Source of the DNA: Williamwhitmania sp. | GTDB taxonomy: Bacteria > Bacteroidota > Bacteroidia > Bacteroidales > Williamwhitmaniaceae | Direction of reading: 5' to 3' | NCBI GenBank assembly: GCA_035529935.1 | Contig: DATKVT010000031.1 | Location: 1-33,933, forward strand | Length of the DNA: 33,933 bases | Shown: positions 17,213-25,083 of the stretch, in pieces | How the letters are laid out: the number at the start of each line of letters is the position of its first letter | Numbering within the stretch: the first letter of the stretch is position 1 | The notes under the pieces: model-generated | Seen by the model: only the letters and a program-made list of their open reading frames with translations | Told to the model about the DNA's origin: nothing | The model's database searches: none | Made by a program: the position numbers and the translations under genes

Positions 17213-19126
17213 ATGAGACGATATTTACCTTTAACATTGATAGCGTTGTTGATAACCCTCTTTATGAATGAGGTTTATGCACAAGCGCCGGAAGGATTCA
17301 ACTACCAATCGGTGGTGCGCGATGCAGCAGGAAATCCAGTGGCTCAAAAGAGCGTAACGTTTAGATTTTCGGTAATTCAGGGCTTAGAAACTAATAATCC
17401 GATTTATGTGGAAACCTCGGATGCAGAGACAAACCAAAACGGATTAGTTTCGTTGGTTTTAGGAGCGGGAACACCTACCGTAGGAACTTTTTCCTCTATA
17501 CCTTGGCAAACTGGACCTTTTTATCTTAAAACTGAGGTTGATTTTAAAGATGGTGCAGGATTTGTTGGTGGGGAAACTTCGCAAATGCAGTCGGTTCCTT
17601 ATGCACTTTATGCAAAATCTTCCTCTTCATCCTATTGGTCCATCAATCAAGGTGGTAGTATTTATCCAAGCAATGGCGGCAACGTAGGTATAGGCACGTC
17701 AACGCCCAATGGCATGCTGGAGGTTAAAGGAACAGACAGCGACCCTACTGTTCCGCTCTTTGAGGTGAAGGATATCAACGGGAATCCAGTATTTGCTGTA
17801 TATCCTGATGGGGTAGAGGTAACAGTGGATATGGCTGCGACAGGCCGTCCGGCAAAGGGTGGATTTGCGGTTAGCGGTAGAAACTCTACCCGAGGTACCA
17901 CAACCGATATTATGCGTGTAACCCCCGATTCTACAACCGTGTATATTGGCAACGTAGTTGGACGACCAGCCAAAGGTGGATTTGCCGTAAGTGGTCGAAA
18001 TTCTACACGCGCAGGATTAACAAGTAACATCTTAACCATTTCCCCCGACAGCACAAGAATCTACACTGCCGATCCAACCAAGGGTTTTGGTATCGGGCAA
18101 ACGGCCGGAGTTGCTGCAACCAACTACCTACGATTGACACCAAATAACTATTTTATTGGTCAACAGACGGGGTATTCAATAAACAAGGGACAGTACAATG
18201 TCTTTTTGGGGTATCAGGCAGGCTATAGCACCACTGGATACCATGACGATATGGATCCTACTGATGGAGATAACAATATTTTTATTGGCTATCAGGCGGG
18301 ATTTGCCAATACGGTTGGGGAACAGAATCTATACATTGGTGCTTTCAGTGGAAAGAATAATACCAACGGTTCGGTAAACACGTTTGTGGGATCTTTGACA
18401 GGACAGAATAATACTGGTTACGGAAATACCTTCCTTGGAGCTATGGCCGGCGGATCAAATCAGTCAAATAGCGGCTACAGAAATACCTTTATTGGCTGTT
18501 ATTCTGGTTGGGCCAACACCTCTGGTAGCGATAACGTGTTTATTGGCCGGGAATCGGGAACCTCCAATACAACTGGTAACTACAACGTTTACATAGGCCA
18601 TTTGGCCGGTCTCTCCAACTCCGCAGGAACTGGAAATGTTTTTATTGGAAGGGCTGCTGGCCAAAACGAAACTGGTTCAAATAAGCTCTACATAGCCAAC
18701 AACTCCACTCAAGCCCTTATGCAAGGCGATTTTAGCGCAAAAACGTTAACCATTAATGGCGCAGCTCTTGCTGTCTCTTGGAGTGTTTTAAGTGATATGC
18801 GATTAAAAACCAATATCGTTACCATTCCTAATGCTTTGAGTAAGGTGTTGAATCTTAGAGGAGTAAACTTTGTTTGGAAGGATTCCACCATGAAGAGAAC
18901 CCAAATGGGATTTATTGCACAGGAGGCTGAAAAGGTGATTCCAGAGGTGGTGAATTATTCGAAGGAAGATGACAAATATACAATGCAATACGCTCCAGTT
19001 ACGGCTCTGCTTGTGGAGGCCATGAAGGAGCAGCAGAAGACCATTGACCAGCTCAAAAAAGATAACGAGGAGCTGCGCAAACAGGTCAAAGAGATTCTCG
19101 ATTTGCTCAAAGCTACCAAAAAGTAG
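17213..19126 (+). CDS. S74 tail-fibre-type surface repeat protein, paralogue 4
   Basis: A 637-residue paralogue from the ATG at 17213 (MRRYLPLTL, like the M-R/K-R starts of its neighbours). An ATG at 17207 overlapping the previous stop would add two residues. Signal peptide to about residue 24 (VYAQAPEG). The N-terminal domain is clearly diverged (GFNYQSVVRDAAGNPVAQKS), but the linker (SYWSINQGGSIYPSNG), the doubled RPAKGGFAVSGRNSTR module and the S74 chaperone (SDMRLKTNI, S527; MGFIAQEAEKVIPEVV) match the family, the linker being that of paralogue 2. Only about 10 repeats are present, so the predicted shaft is half as long as in paralogue 1. The coiled-coil tail ends LLKATKK instead of LLNSK. 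A strong terminator follows, closing the operon. Confidence 0.87.
   Translation: MRRYLPLTLIALLITLFMNEVYAQAPEGFNYQSVVRDAAGNPVAQKSVTFRFSVIQGLETNNPIYVETSDAETNQNGLVSLVLGAGTPTVGTFSSIPWQTGPFYLKTEVDFKDGAGFVGGETSQMQSVPYALYAKSSSSSYWSINQGGSIYPSNGGNVGIGTSTPNGMLEVKGTDSDPTVPLFEVKDINGNPVFAVYPDGVEVTVDMAATGRPAKGGFAVSGRNSTRGTTTDIMRVTPDSTTVYIGNVVGRPAKGGFAVSGRNSTRAGLTSNILTISPDSTRIYTADPTKGFGIGQTAGVAATNYLRLTPNNYFIGQQTGYSINKGQYNVFLGYQAGYSTTGYHDDMDPTDGDNNIFIGYQAGFANTVGEQNLYIGAFSGKNNTNGSVNTFVGSLTGQNNTGYGNTFLGAMAGGSNQSNSGYRNTFIGCYSGWANTSGSDNVFIGRESGTSNTTGNYNVYIGHLAGLSNSAGTGNVFIGRAAGQNETGSNKLYIANNSTQALMQGDFSAKTLTINGAALAVSWSVLSDMRLKTNIVTIPNALSKVLNLRGVNFVWKDSTMKRTQMGFIAQEAEKVIPEVVNYSKEDDKYTMQYAPVTALLVEAMKEQQKTIDQLKKDNEELRKQVKEILDLLKATKK
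17846..18079 (+). repeat. Tandem 117-bp module duplication in paralogue 4
   Basis: Units start at 17846 and 17963. The module pair is retained although the N-terminal domain of this paralogue has diverged, suggesting module exchange independent of the rest of the gene. Confidence 0.8.
18144..18677 (+). repeat. Coding repeat array, about 10 units of about 48 bp
   Basis: In-frame glycine-rich units from FIGQQTG to FIGRAAG; I count 10, the shortest array of the four. One unit carries an acidic insertion (DDMDPTDGDN) near 18243-18272. Confidence 0.8.
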
Positions 19127-19148
19127 CAAGTTAAATTCCTCCTCAGGG

Positions 19149-19180
19149 GACCCGAAGCTTTGGTTTCGGGTCTTTTTTTT
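19149..19180 (+). terminator. Rho-independent terminator of the S74 operon
   Basis: GACCCGAA at 19149-19156 pairs perfectly with TTCGGGTC at 19165-19172, followed by eight T residues. It lies 23 bases after the stop of paralogue 4. Confidence 0.92.
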
Positions 19181-19232
19181 AGAATCAGTTAAAGGATTGT
19201 TCGCTCTTGCTTTCTAATTGCAGGTGGTTGCT

Positions 19233-19240
19233 TACTTTTG
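19233..19240 (+). promoter_or_regulatory. Bacteroidota -7 box for the pentapeptide-repeat gene
   Basis: TACTTTTG is an exact TAnnTTTG match ending 31 bases before the ATG at 19272. The only upstream TTG near the -33 position (19207-19209) is 23 bases away, longer than ideal. The box lies downstream of the alternative TTG start at 19218, which supports the ATG. Confidence 0.55.
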
Positions 19241-19271
19241 TATAATTAATTTGGGCGCAAATTTTTCTACT

Positions 19272-19841
19272 ATGGCAAATGCTCTTTTTGAAGACCAAAA
19301 ATTCGAGAATTTAAAATTACTACAAGACATTCAATGTTTTGAGTTCAGTGGATGTCTCTTTCGAAGCTGTGACTTCACTGGCCTAAACCTTTCTGGGAGT
19401 GAGTTTGTTGATTGTCAATTCGAGTTTTGTAACCTCAGCATGGTGCAGGTGCAGGAAACAATTTTTACAAATGCTGTTTTCAGGGGTTGTAAGCTCATGG
19501 GCATGGATTTTAGTAAGGTTCGAAAGTTCTTGCTTTCTATGTCGTTTGAAGAATGCAATTTGAGCTATGCATTCTTTTTTGGACTTAACCTTAAAGGAGC
19601 TAAATTCATAAACTGCCTGCTGGAGGAGACCAACTTCTCAGAGGCAACATTGGTGGAGGCCAATTTTAGCGGTAGCAATTTGGTGGGTGCAATTTTTGAC
19701 AGAACTAATCTTGAACGAGCCGATTTTACCTCTGCTTCTGGCTATTCTATTAATCCAGCAATTAATCGTATTCGGAAGGCAAAGTTTTCGCTACCAGAGG
19801 TGGTTGGACTTCTGCATAGTTACGATATCGAGGTATTCTAA
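19272..19841 (+). CDS. Pentapeptide-repeat protein
   Basis: A 189-residue cytoplasmic protein made almost entirely of pentapeptide repeats of the form A/C-[D/N/x]-[L/F]-x-x. Examples are CLFRSCDFTGLNLSGSEF, NFSEATLVEANFSGSNL and ANFSGSNLVGAIFDRTNL. These fold as a right-handed quadrilateral beta-helix. The C-terminus (SGYSINPAINRIRKAKFSL, then LLHSYDIEVF) forms a non-repeat cap like that of Qnr/McbG-type proteins, which mimic DNA and protect gyrase. That role is possible but unproved here. It has a -7 box of its own and no close partner genes. The frame extends upstream to a TTG at 19218, rejected because it precedes the promoter box. Confidence 0.88.
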   Translation: MANALFEDQKFENLKLLQDIQCFEFSGCLFRSCDFTGLNLSGSEFVDCQFEFCNLSMVQVQETIFTNAVFRGCKLMGMDFSKVRKFLLSMSFEECNLSYAFFFGLNLKGAKFINCLLEETNFSEATLVEANFSGSNLVGAIFDRTNLERADFTSASGYSINPAINRIRKAKFSLPEVVGLLHSYDIEVF

Positions 19842-20164
19842 ACGTTGGCTGAAGGAGTGCGTGCAACAGCATGGTATTTGAATTATTGGCAATGGTAACT
19901 AGTTAACCGATTTTGTATACGCATGCAAGATGAGAATTCTGGTAATAATTTGATCTCAAGTTGCTATACATCAGCTGTTTTTAATTCATCTGTCAGATAT
20001 TTTGAATTGGCCTTTCGAAGTTCCTTCGCATAATTATTGGCCTCTGTCGTAAAAAATGTAAAAAACCTTGGGCCTTATTGGCAAACAATGCCTATTTTCG
20101 CTACGATTTTTTTGTGATTAACTATCTTAGGTATAAATTATTAAAGCGGTAATTATTTTCGCTA
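19842..20164 (+). other. Non-coding interval between pentapeptide-repeat gene and speA
   Basis: About 320 AT-rich bases with no supportable gene or clear terminator. An 11-base direct repeat, TATTTTCGCTA, occurs at 20093-20103 and again at 20154-20164, directly before the speA ATG. TATTTTCG is one mismatch from the TAnnTTTG box, so the first copy may be the speA promoter element. Confidence 0.4.
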
Positions 20165-22057
20165 ATGAGAAAATGGCGTATTGAAGATTCGGCCGAACTG
20201 TATAACATTACTGGCTGGGGGGTTAATTACTTTTCGATTAACGAAAAGGGCAATGTGATTGTAACTCCAAAGAAGAATGGCGTAGCAGTCGATTTGCATG
20301 AGTTGGTTGAAGAGCTACTGATTCGTGACGTATCGGCACCCATGTTAATTCGGTTTCCCGATATTTTGGATAACCGTATCGAAAAGATGTGGAGTTGCTT
20401 TAAAATTGCAGCCGAGGAGTATGATTATAAGGGGCAAAACTTTATTATTTACCCCATCAAGGTAAACCAGATGCGTCCTGTGGTTGAGGAAATTGTTAGC
20501 CATGGAAAAAAGTTCAACATTGGGTTGGAGGCTGGGTCAAAGCCTGAGCTGCATGCGGTGTTGGCAATCAACACCGATACGGAGTCTCTTATTATTTGCA
20601 ATGGTTATAAGGACGAGGATTACATTGAGCTTGCGCTGTTAGCCCAGAAAATGGGTAAGCGCATTTATATTGTGGTTGAAAAGCTCAACGAGCTAAAGTT
20701 GATTGCAACCATTTCGCGACGCCTTAAAATTAAACCAAACATTGGGATTCGAATTAAGCTTGCCAGTTCAGGTAGCGGCAAGTGGGAAGATTCCGGCGGT
20801 GATGTAAGTAAGTTTGGACTTACTTCCAGCGAGCTGCTTGAGGCAGTCGACTTTCTCGAAAAGAATAAATTGAAAGATTGCCTTCGTCTGATTCACTTTC
20901 ACATTGGAAGCCAAGTAAACAAAATTAGGCGAATTAAGATAGCGCTTAGAGAAGCGTCGCAGTTCTATGTGCAGCTATACAAGTATGGATTCCATATCGA
21001 TTTTGTAGATATAGGAGGTGGACTTGGTGTAGACTACGATGGAACCCGCTCTTCCAACAGCGAAAGCAGCGTTAACTACTCAATTCAGGAGTATGTAAAC
21101 GACTCCATCTTCACCTTTGTGGATGCTGCCAATAAGAATAATATTCCACACCCTAATGTTATAACGGAATCGGGTCGTTCACTTACTGCCCACCATTCTG
21201 TTTTGATTTTTGAGGTGTTGGAAACCACCTCCACACCTTCATGGGATGATGAAGAGGTGGTTGGGGCCGATGCCCACGAGCTGGTTCGTGATCTTTATTC
21301 ACTTTGGGAAACGCTCAATCAAACTCGAATGCTGGAAACTTGGCACGATGCTCAGCAAATTAGGGAAGAGGCGCTTGATCGCTTCAGCCTTGGTCTGATT
21401 GACCTTAAAACGAGGGCTCAGGTAGAGCGTCTTTTCTGGTCAATTGCCCGGGAAATTAACCAAATGAATGCAGAAACCAAGCATACTCCCGAAGATTTAC
21501 GTCCATTACCAAAGTTGCTATCGGATAAGTATTTTTGCAATTTCTCGCTATTCCAGTCGCTTCCGGATTCATGGGCCATTGATCAAATTTTCCCCATCAT
21601 GCCCATTCAACGGCTCGATGAGAAGCCCGACCGCTCGGCTACCCTGCAGGATGTTACCTGCGATTCCGACGGGAAGATTGACAACTTCATTTCCACACGT
21701 AATTTCTCCCACGATCTTCCGGTTCACTCCATAAAGTCGAAGGAATCATACTACCTAGGCGTATTTTTGGTAGGTGCTTACCAGGAAATCCTAGGTGATC
21801 TGCATAACCTCTTTGGCGATACCAATGCCGTGCACGTATCTGTTGGGCGTGATTCGTACAGCATCGACCAAATTATAGACGGCGAAACGGTTGCAGAGGT
21901 GCTCGACTACGTGCAGTATAACTCTAAGAAGTTGGTTCGAACCGTTGAAACTTGGGTTACCACATCCGTAAAAAATGGCATCATTACGGCAGAGGAGGGA
22001 AAGGAATTCCTCTCCATGTACCGCTCAGGACTCTATGGCTATACCTATTTGGAGTAG
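20165..22057 (+). CDS. speA: Biosynthetic arginine decarboxylase
   Basis: A 630-residue PLP enzyme that converts arginine to agmatine and CO2, the first step of polyamine synthesis by the agmatine route. It starts MRKWRIEDSAELYNITGWG, as in other SpeA proteins. PLP-lysine K99 lies in YPIKVNQ. The alanine-racemase-like barrel has HFHIGSQ (about 244) and DIGGGLGVDYDG (about 285). ESGRSLTAHHSVLIFEV lies in the same domain. C499 in CDSDGKID is the conserved active-site cysteine contributed from the beta-sandwich domain, and the helical insert and C-terminal domain are present. Length fits the family. A strong terminator follows. The upstream 320 bases show no clear promoter, apart from a near-match box at 20093. 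Confidence 0.96.
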   Translation: MRKWRIEDSAELYNITGWGVNYFSINEKGNVIVTPKKNGVAVDLHELVEELLIRDVSAPMLIRFPDILDNRIEKMWSCFKIAAEEYDYKGQNFIIYPIKVNQMRPVVEEIVSHGKKFNIGLEAGSKPELHAVLAINTDTESLIICNGYKDEDYIELALLAQKMGKRIYIVVEKLNELKLIATISRRLKIKPNIGIRIKLASSGSGKWEDSGGDVSKFGLTSSELLEAVDFLEKNKLKDCLRLIHFHIGSQVNKIRRIKIALREASQFYVQLYKYGFHIDFVDIGGGLGVDYDGTRSSNSESSVNYSIQEYVNDSIFTFVDAANKNNIPHPNVITESGRSLTAHHSVLIFEVLETTSTPSWDDEEVVGADAHELVRDLYSLWETLNQTRMLETWHDAQQIREEALDRFSLGLIDLKTRAQVERLFWSIAREINQMNAETKHTPEDLRPLPKLLSDKYFCNFSLFQSLPDSWAIDQIFPIMPIQRLDEKPDRSATLQDVTCDSDGKIDNFISTRNFSHDLPVHSIKSKESYYLGVFLVGAYQEILGDLHNLFGDTNAVHVSVGRDSYSIDQIIDGETVAEVLDYVQYNSKKLVRTVETWVTTSVKNGIITAEEGKEFLSMYRSGLYGYTYLE

Positions 22058-22080
22058 TTTATAGCAAGACAGATATTTTG

Positions 22081-22118
22081 AAAGGGTTCGGGGGCTTTGG
22101 CAAACGAACCCTTTTTTG
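22081..22118 (+). terminator. Rho-independent terminator after speA
   Basis: AAAGGGTTCG at 22081-22090 pairs with CGAACCCTTT at 22105-22114 across a 14-base loop. The T-run continues to 22117. Confidence 0.9.
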
Positions 22119-22253
22119 GTTACCGGTAGACCTGTTTTTTGGGGCTAGAGAGATTTATGTGCTGGTAGTTTTTAACTTACCTTATTTACAATTTTGGGAT
22201 AAAATGGTTTTTGCCTGTCAAAAAGTTACTTAAAACTATAGATTGGTTATAAA

Positions 22254-22281
22254 TTGTTATCAAACACATTCGATATCTTTC
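22254..22281 (+). promoter_or_regulatory. Possible promoter for the aminotransferase/oxidoreductase operon
   Basis: TTG at 22254-22256 and TATCTTTC at 22274-22281 are 17 bases apart. The box differs from TAnnTTTG at the last base. It would give a leader of about 45 bases to the ATG at 22332, but almost none to the ATG at 22296. Confidence 0.35.
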
Positions 22282-22331
22282 AAATTATCTAAATAATGAG
22301 TAAAATTGTGCTTGAAAAAAACACCCTGATT

Positions 22332-23645
22332 ATGAAGGTAACACCGATAAATAACGAAGTCGTTTTCAGGAAAATAAAGGACTCTGGCCTTGCCAGTGTT
22401 GGGAAAGCCACCATTCGCGAACTGGTAAGACTTGTAAATGAGATTGAGGCTGCCACTGGCGAACAATTTGTGCGAATGGAGATGGGGGTGCCGGGATTGG
22501 AACCCGCCAACATTGGCATTGAAGCAGAGATAAAGGCTCTTAGAAGCGGAGTTGCTTCCAAGTATCCTATGATTGATGGCATTCCTCCTCTAAAAAAGGA
22601 GATCGCCCGCTTTGTAAAAAATTTCATCAACATCGACGTTGACGAAAAGTATTGCCTGCCTACTGTTGGCTCAATGCAGGGTGGTATGGCTGCCTTTCTT
22701 GTGGCAAACCGTTGCGTAGTGGCGAAGGATAAGACATTGTTTATCGATCCCGGTTTTCCGGTTCAAAAGCAGCAACTTCGGGTGCTGGGTATGGGTTTTG
22801 AAACCTTTGATGTATACAACTATAGAGGCGCCAAGCTGAGGGATAAGTTGGAGAGCTATTTGAGTAAGGGTGAAATTGCTACCATTCTATACTCGAACCC
22901 CAACAATCCATCTTGGATATGCTTTAGTGAAGAAGAGCTACGCATCATAGGTGAGTTAGCAACCAAGTACGATGTTGTAGTGGTGGAGGACTTGGCCTAC
23001 TTTGCCATGGACTTCCGCAAAGATTTGTCTAAACCAGGAGTTGCTCCGTATCAGGCATCGGTGGCTAATTACACCAACAACTACATGCTGCTGATATCCA
23101 GCTCAAAAGCGTTCAGCTATGCTGGTCAAAGAATTGGTATGTTGGTGGTTTCTACAGCGCTGGCAAATCGTCAATTTCCAGACCTCAAACGATATTTCTC
23201 CTCCGATATTTTTGGTTATGCCATGGTTTATGGTGCGGTTTACTCGCTATCGTCTGGAACATGCCATTCGGCTCAGTATGGCCTAGCGGCTATACTAAAG
23301 GCAGTAAACGATGGTGAGTTCGACTTTGTGGAAAGCGTGAAGGCTTACGAGGTTAGGGCTAAGCAAATGAAGCAATTATTTCTGAAGAATGGCTTCAAAC
23401 TGGTGTATGATATGGATGAGGACCAGCCGTTGGCTGACGGCTTTTATTTCACCATCAGCTATCCGGGATTTTCGGGCGATCAGCTGATTGAGGAACTTTT
23501 ATACTACGGAATAAGTGCTATCTCGCTTACCATTACTGGCAGCGAAAGGACTGAGGGCTTACGGGCATGCGTTTCTCAAGTTAGCGAGAAACAAATTCCA
23601 GTTTTAGAGCAACGGCTTGTTCAATTTCATCAGAATCACCCGTAA
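22332..23645 (+). CDS. PLP-dependent aminotransferase, fold type I (class I/II)
   Basis: A 437-residue aminotransferase that would move amino groups between amino acids and 2-oxoacids. PLP-lysine K259 is in LISSSKAFSYAGQRIGM, and the cofactor-binding YSNPNNPSW and VVEDLAYFAMDF segments are present. MEMGVPGLEPANIGIEAEI and GSMQGGMAAFLVANRC are characteristic of a Bacteroidota subgroup next to 2-oxoacid oxidoreductase genes. The ATG at 22332 (MKVTPINNEVV) is preferred over an in-frame ATG at 22296, because it matches the MKxTPI start I recall for this subgroup and leaves a proper leader after the possible promoter. It lies 75 bases before the ferredoxin gene, so it probably supplies 2-oxoacids, likely branched-chain or aromatic, to the complex. 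Substrate is inferred from context. Confidence 0.9.
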   Translation: MKVTPINNEVVFRKIKDSGLASVGKATIRELVRLVNEIEAATGEQFVRMEMGVPGLEPANIGIEAEIKALRSGVASKYPMIDGIPPLKKEIARFVKNFINIDVDEKYCLPTVGSMQGGMAAFLVANRCVVAKDKTLFIDPGFPVQKQQLRVLGMGFETFDVYNYRGAKLRDKLESYLSKGEIATILYSNPNNPSWICFSEEELRIIGELATKYDVVVVEDLAYFAMDFRKDLSKPGVAPYQASVANYTNNYMLLISSSKAFSYAGQRIGMLVVSTALANRQFPDLKRYFSSDIFGYAMVYGAVYSLSSGTCHSAQYGLAAILKAVNDGEFDFVESVKAYEVRAKQMKQLFLKNGFKLVYDMDEDQPLADGFYFTISYPGFSGDQLIEELLYYGISAISLTITGSERTEGLRACVSQVSEKQIPVLEQRLVQFHQNHP

Positions 23646-23720
23646 GGCATAGAATTACAGAACAAAGAGAACCTTTGAGTAAATATATTCTAAAATTTTA
23701 ACGATAAATCCTTCGAAAAT

Positions 23721-23954
23721 ATGGCAAAAGTAAGAGGAGCAATTGTGGTGGACATGGAGAGATGTAAGGGCTGCGGCGTTTGCGTTGTCAACTGTCCCAC
23801 TAAGGTAATTGGTCTGGCAAAAGAGGTGAACTCCAAGGGGTACAACTTTGCCTACATGGAAAATCCTGAGAGCTGCATCGGTTGTGCTAACTGCGCATTT
23901 GTTTGCCCCGATAGCGTTATCACGGTGTACAAGGCCAAGGTTACTGAGGCTTAG
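23721..23954 (+). CDS. 2x[4Fe-4S] ferredoxin, delta subunit of 2-oxoacid:ferredoxin oxidoreductase
   Basis: A 77-residue ferredoxin with two cluster motifs, CKGCGVCVVNCP and CIGCANCAFVCP, each CxxCxxCxxxCP. As the first gene of a delta-alpha-beta-gamma set, it would carry electrons from the TPP-containing core to the external ferredoxin or flavodoxin. The gap to the next gene is 35 bases. Size and order fit the four-subunit Vor/Kor type enzymes, in which the ferredoxin domain is a separate chain. Confidence 0.93.
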   Translation: MAKVRGAIVVDMERCKGCGVCVVNCPTKVIGLAKEVNSKGYNFAYMENPESCIGCANCAFVCPDSVITVYKAKVTEA

Positions 23955-23989
23955 CAGAAAATATTAATAACAATTAAAACATTGGTGTA

Positions 23990-25081
23990 ATGGGAGAATT
24001 AAGGTTAATGAAGGGGAATGAGGTTATTGCCGAGGCTGCTATCCGCTGCGGATGTGACGGCTATTTCGGTTACCCTATTACCCCTCAGTCCGAAGTTATG
24101 GAAACCCTCATGCTACGCCGCCCCTGGGAGGAAACGGGTATGGTCGTTCTTCAGGCAGAGAGTGAGGTATCTTCTATCAATATGCTTTATGGTGGTGCCT
24201 CCTGCGGAAAAAAGGTGTTCACCTCCTCATCTAGCCCTGGAGTTAGCCTAATGGCCGAAGGGCTTACCTACCTAGCAGGTGCTGAGTTGCCTTGCTTGAT
24301 AGTAAACGTTGTTCGTGGAGGTCCAGGATTAGGAACCATACAGCCTGCTCAAAGCGACTATTTTCAGGCAGTAAAGGGTGGCGGTCATGGCGACTACAAG
24401 CTCATTGTTTTAGCGCCCGCTTCCGTTCAGGAGATGAACGATTTTGTTGATCTTGCATTTGAACTTGCATTCAAATACCGCAATCCTGCCATGATTCTTT
24501 CCGATGGCGTTATTGGCCAGATGATGGAAAAGGTAGAACTAAGCGATTTCAAGCCTCGCTGGACCGAGGAGGAGATTGAGAAACTCAACGGCAGCTGGGC
24601 TACTACTGGGAAAAAGGCCAACCGCGAACGCCATGTTGCAACCTCCCTTGAGCTAGATTCTGCTCGCCAGGAGATTTTTAACCATAAGCTGCAGGCCAAG
24701 TATCGCGCTATTGAGGAGAACGAAGTTCGATTTGAGAAGATAATGTGCGATGATGCAGAATTCATGCTGGTTGCCTATGGCTCATCGGCCCGAATCTGTC
24801 AAAAAGCAGTTGAGATAGCTCGCGAGCAGGGTATAAAGGTAGGCCTGTTGCGCCCAATCACCCTATTCCCGTATCCTACAAAGGCAATTCAAGCAATGCT
24901 TGGGCAGCTGAAGGGAATTCTTTCTGTGGAAATGAGCGCTGGTCAAATGGTTGAAGACGTTCGCTTAGCAGCGAACGGAAAGGTTCAGGTTGAGCACTTT
25001 GGCCGCTTAGGAGGAATGATTCCTACCCCCAACGAGGTAGTTGATTCTCTCAAAAAACATTTTATCAAAGGAGGAAAGTAA
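23990..25081 (+). CDS. vorB: 2-oxoacid:ferredoxin oxidoreductase alpha subunit (VorB-type)
   Basis: A 363-residue subunit. The N-terminal pyrimidine-binding domain (MKGNEVIAEAAIRCGCDG, GYPITPQSEVMETL) and the SSSSPGVSLMAEGLTYLAG segment are typical of VorB/KorA alpha subunits. GGPGLGTIQPAQSDYFQA follows, and the C-terminal domain II has AYGSSARICQKAVE and VEMSAGQMVEDVRLA. The complex oxidatively decarboxylates 2-oxoacids with CoA, giving acyl-CoA, CO2 and reduced ferredoxin. Annotators usually call this form the 3-methyl-2-oxobutanoate (branched-chain) enzyme. 2-oxoglutarate or aryl-pyruvate cannot be excluded from sequence alone. Its stop lies 2 bases before the beta-subunit ATG. Confidence 0.92.
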   Translation: MGELRLMKGNEVIAEAAIRCGCDGYFGYPITPQSEVMETLMLRRPWEETGMVVLQAESEVSSINMLYGGASCGKKVFTSSSSPGVSLMAEGLTYLAGAELPCLIVNVVRGGPGLGTIQPAQSDYFQAVKGGGHGDYKLIVLAPASVQEMNDFVDLAFELAFKYRNPAMILSDGVIGQMMEKVELSDFKPRWTEEEIEKLNGSWATTGKKANRERHVATSLELDSARQEIFNHKLQAKYRAIEENEVRFEKIMCDDAEFMLVAYGSSARICQKAVEIAREQGIKVGLLRPITLFPYPTKAIQAMLGQLKGILSVEMSAGQMVEDVRLAANGKVQVEHFGRLGGMIPTPNEVVDSLKKHFIKGGK

Positions 25082-25083
25082 CC

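Noticed and set aside
12610-18054. Long open frames on the minus strand inside the S74 genes
   Set aside because: They recur at the same place in each paralogue as shadows of the conserved doubled module and N-terminal domain, with no start-site or family support.
11041-18677. CRISPR-like periodic repeats
   Set aside because: The period of about 48 bp is in frame and encodes a glycine-rich protein repeat; there are no identical repeats separated by unique spacers and no cas genes.
10028-19126. Prophage tail-fibre module
   Set aside because: S74 domains are common in phages, but there are no capsid, tail, terminase, integrase or lysis genes, and each protein has a Sec signal peptide.
19218-19271. 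TTG start for the pentapeptide-repeat protein
   Set aside because: It lies upstream of the TACTTTTG promoter box; the extra residues carry no pentapeptide repeats.
22296-22331. Upstream ATG for the aminotransferase
   Set aside because: The MKVTPI start at 22332 fits the family, and 22296 lies almost on the possible promoter.
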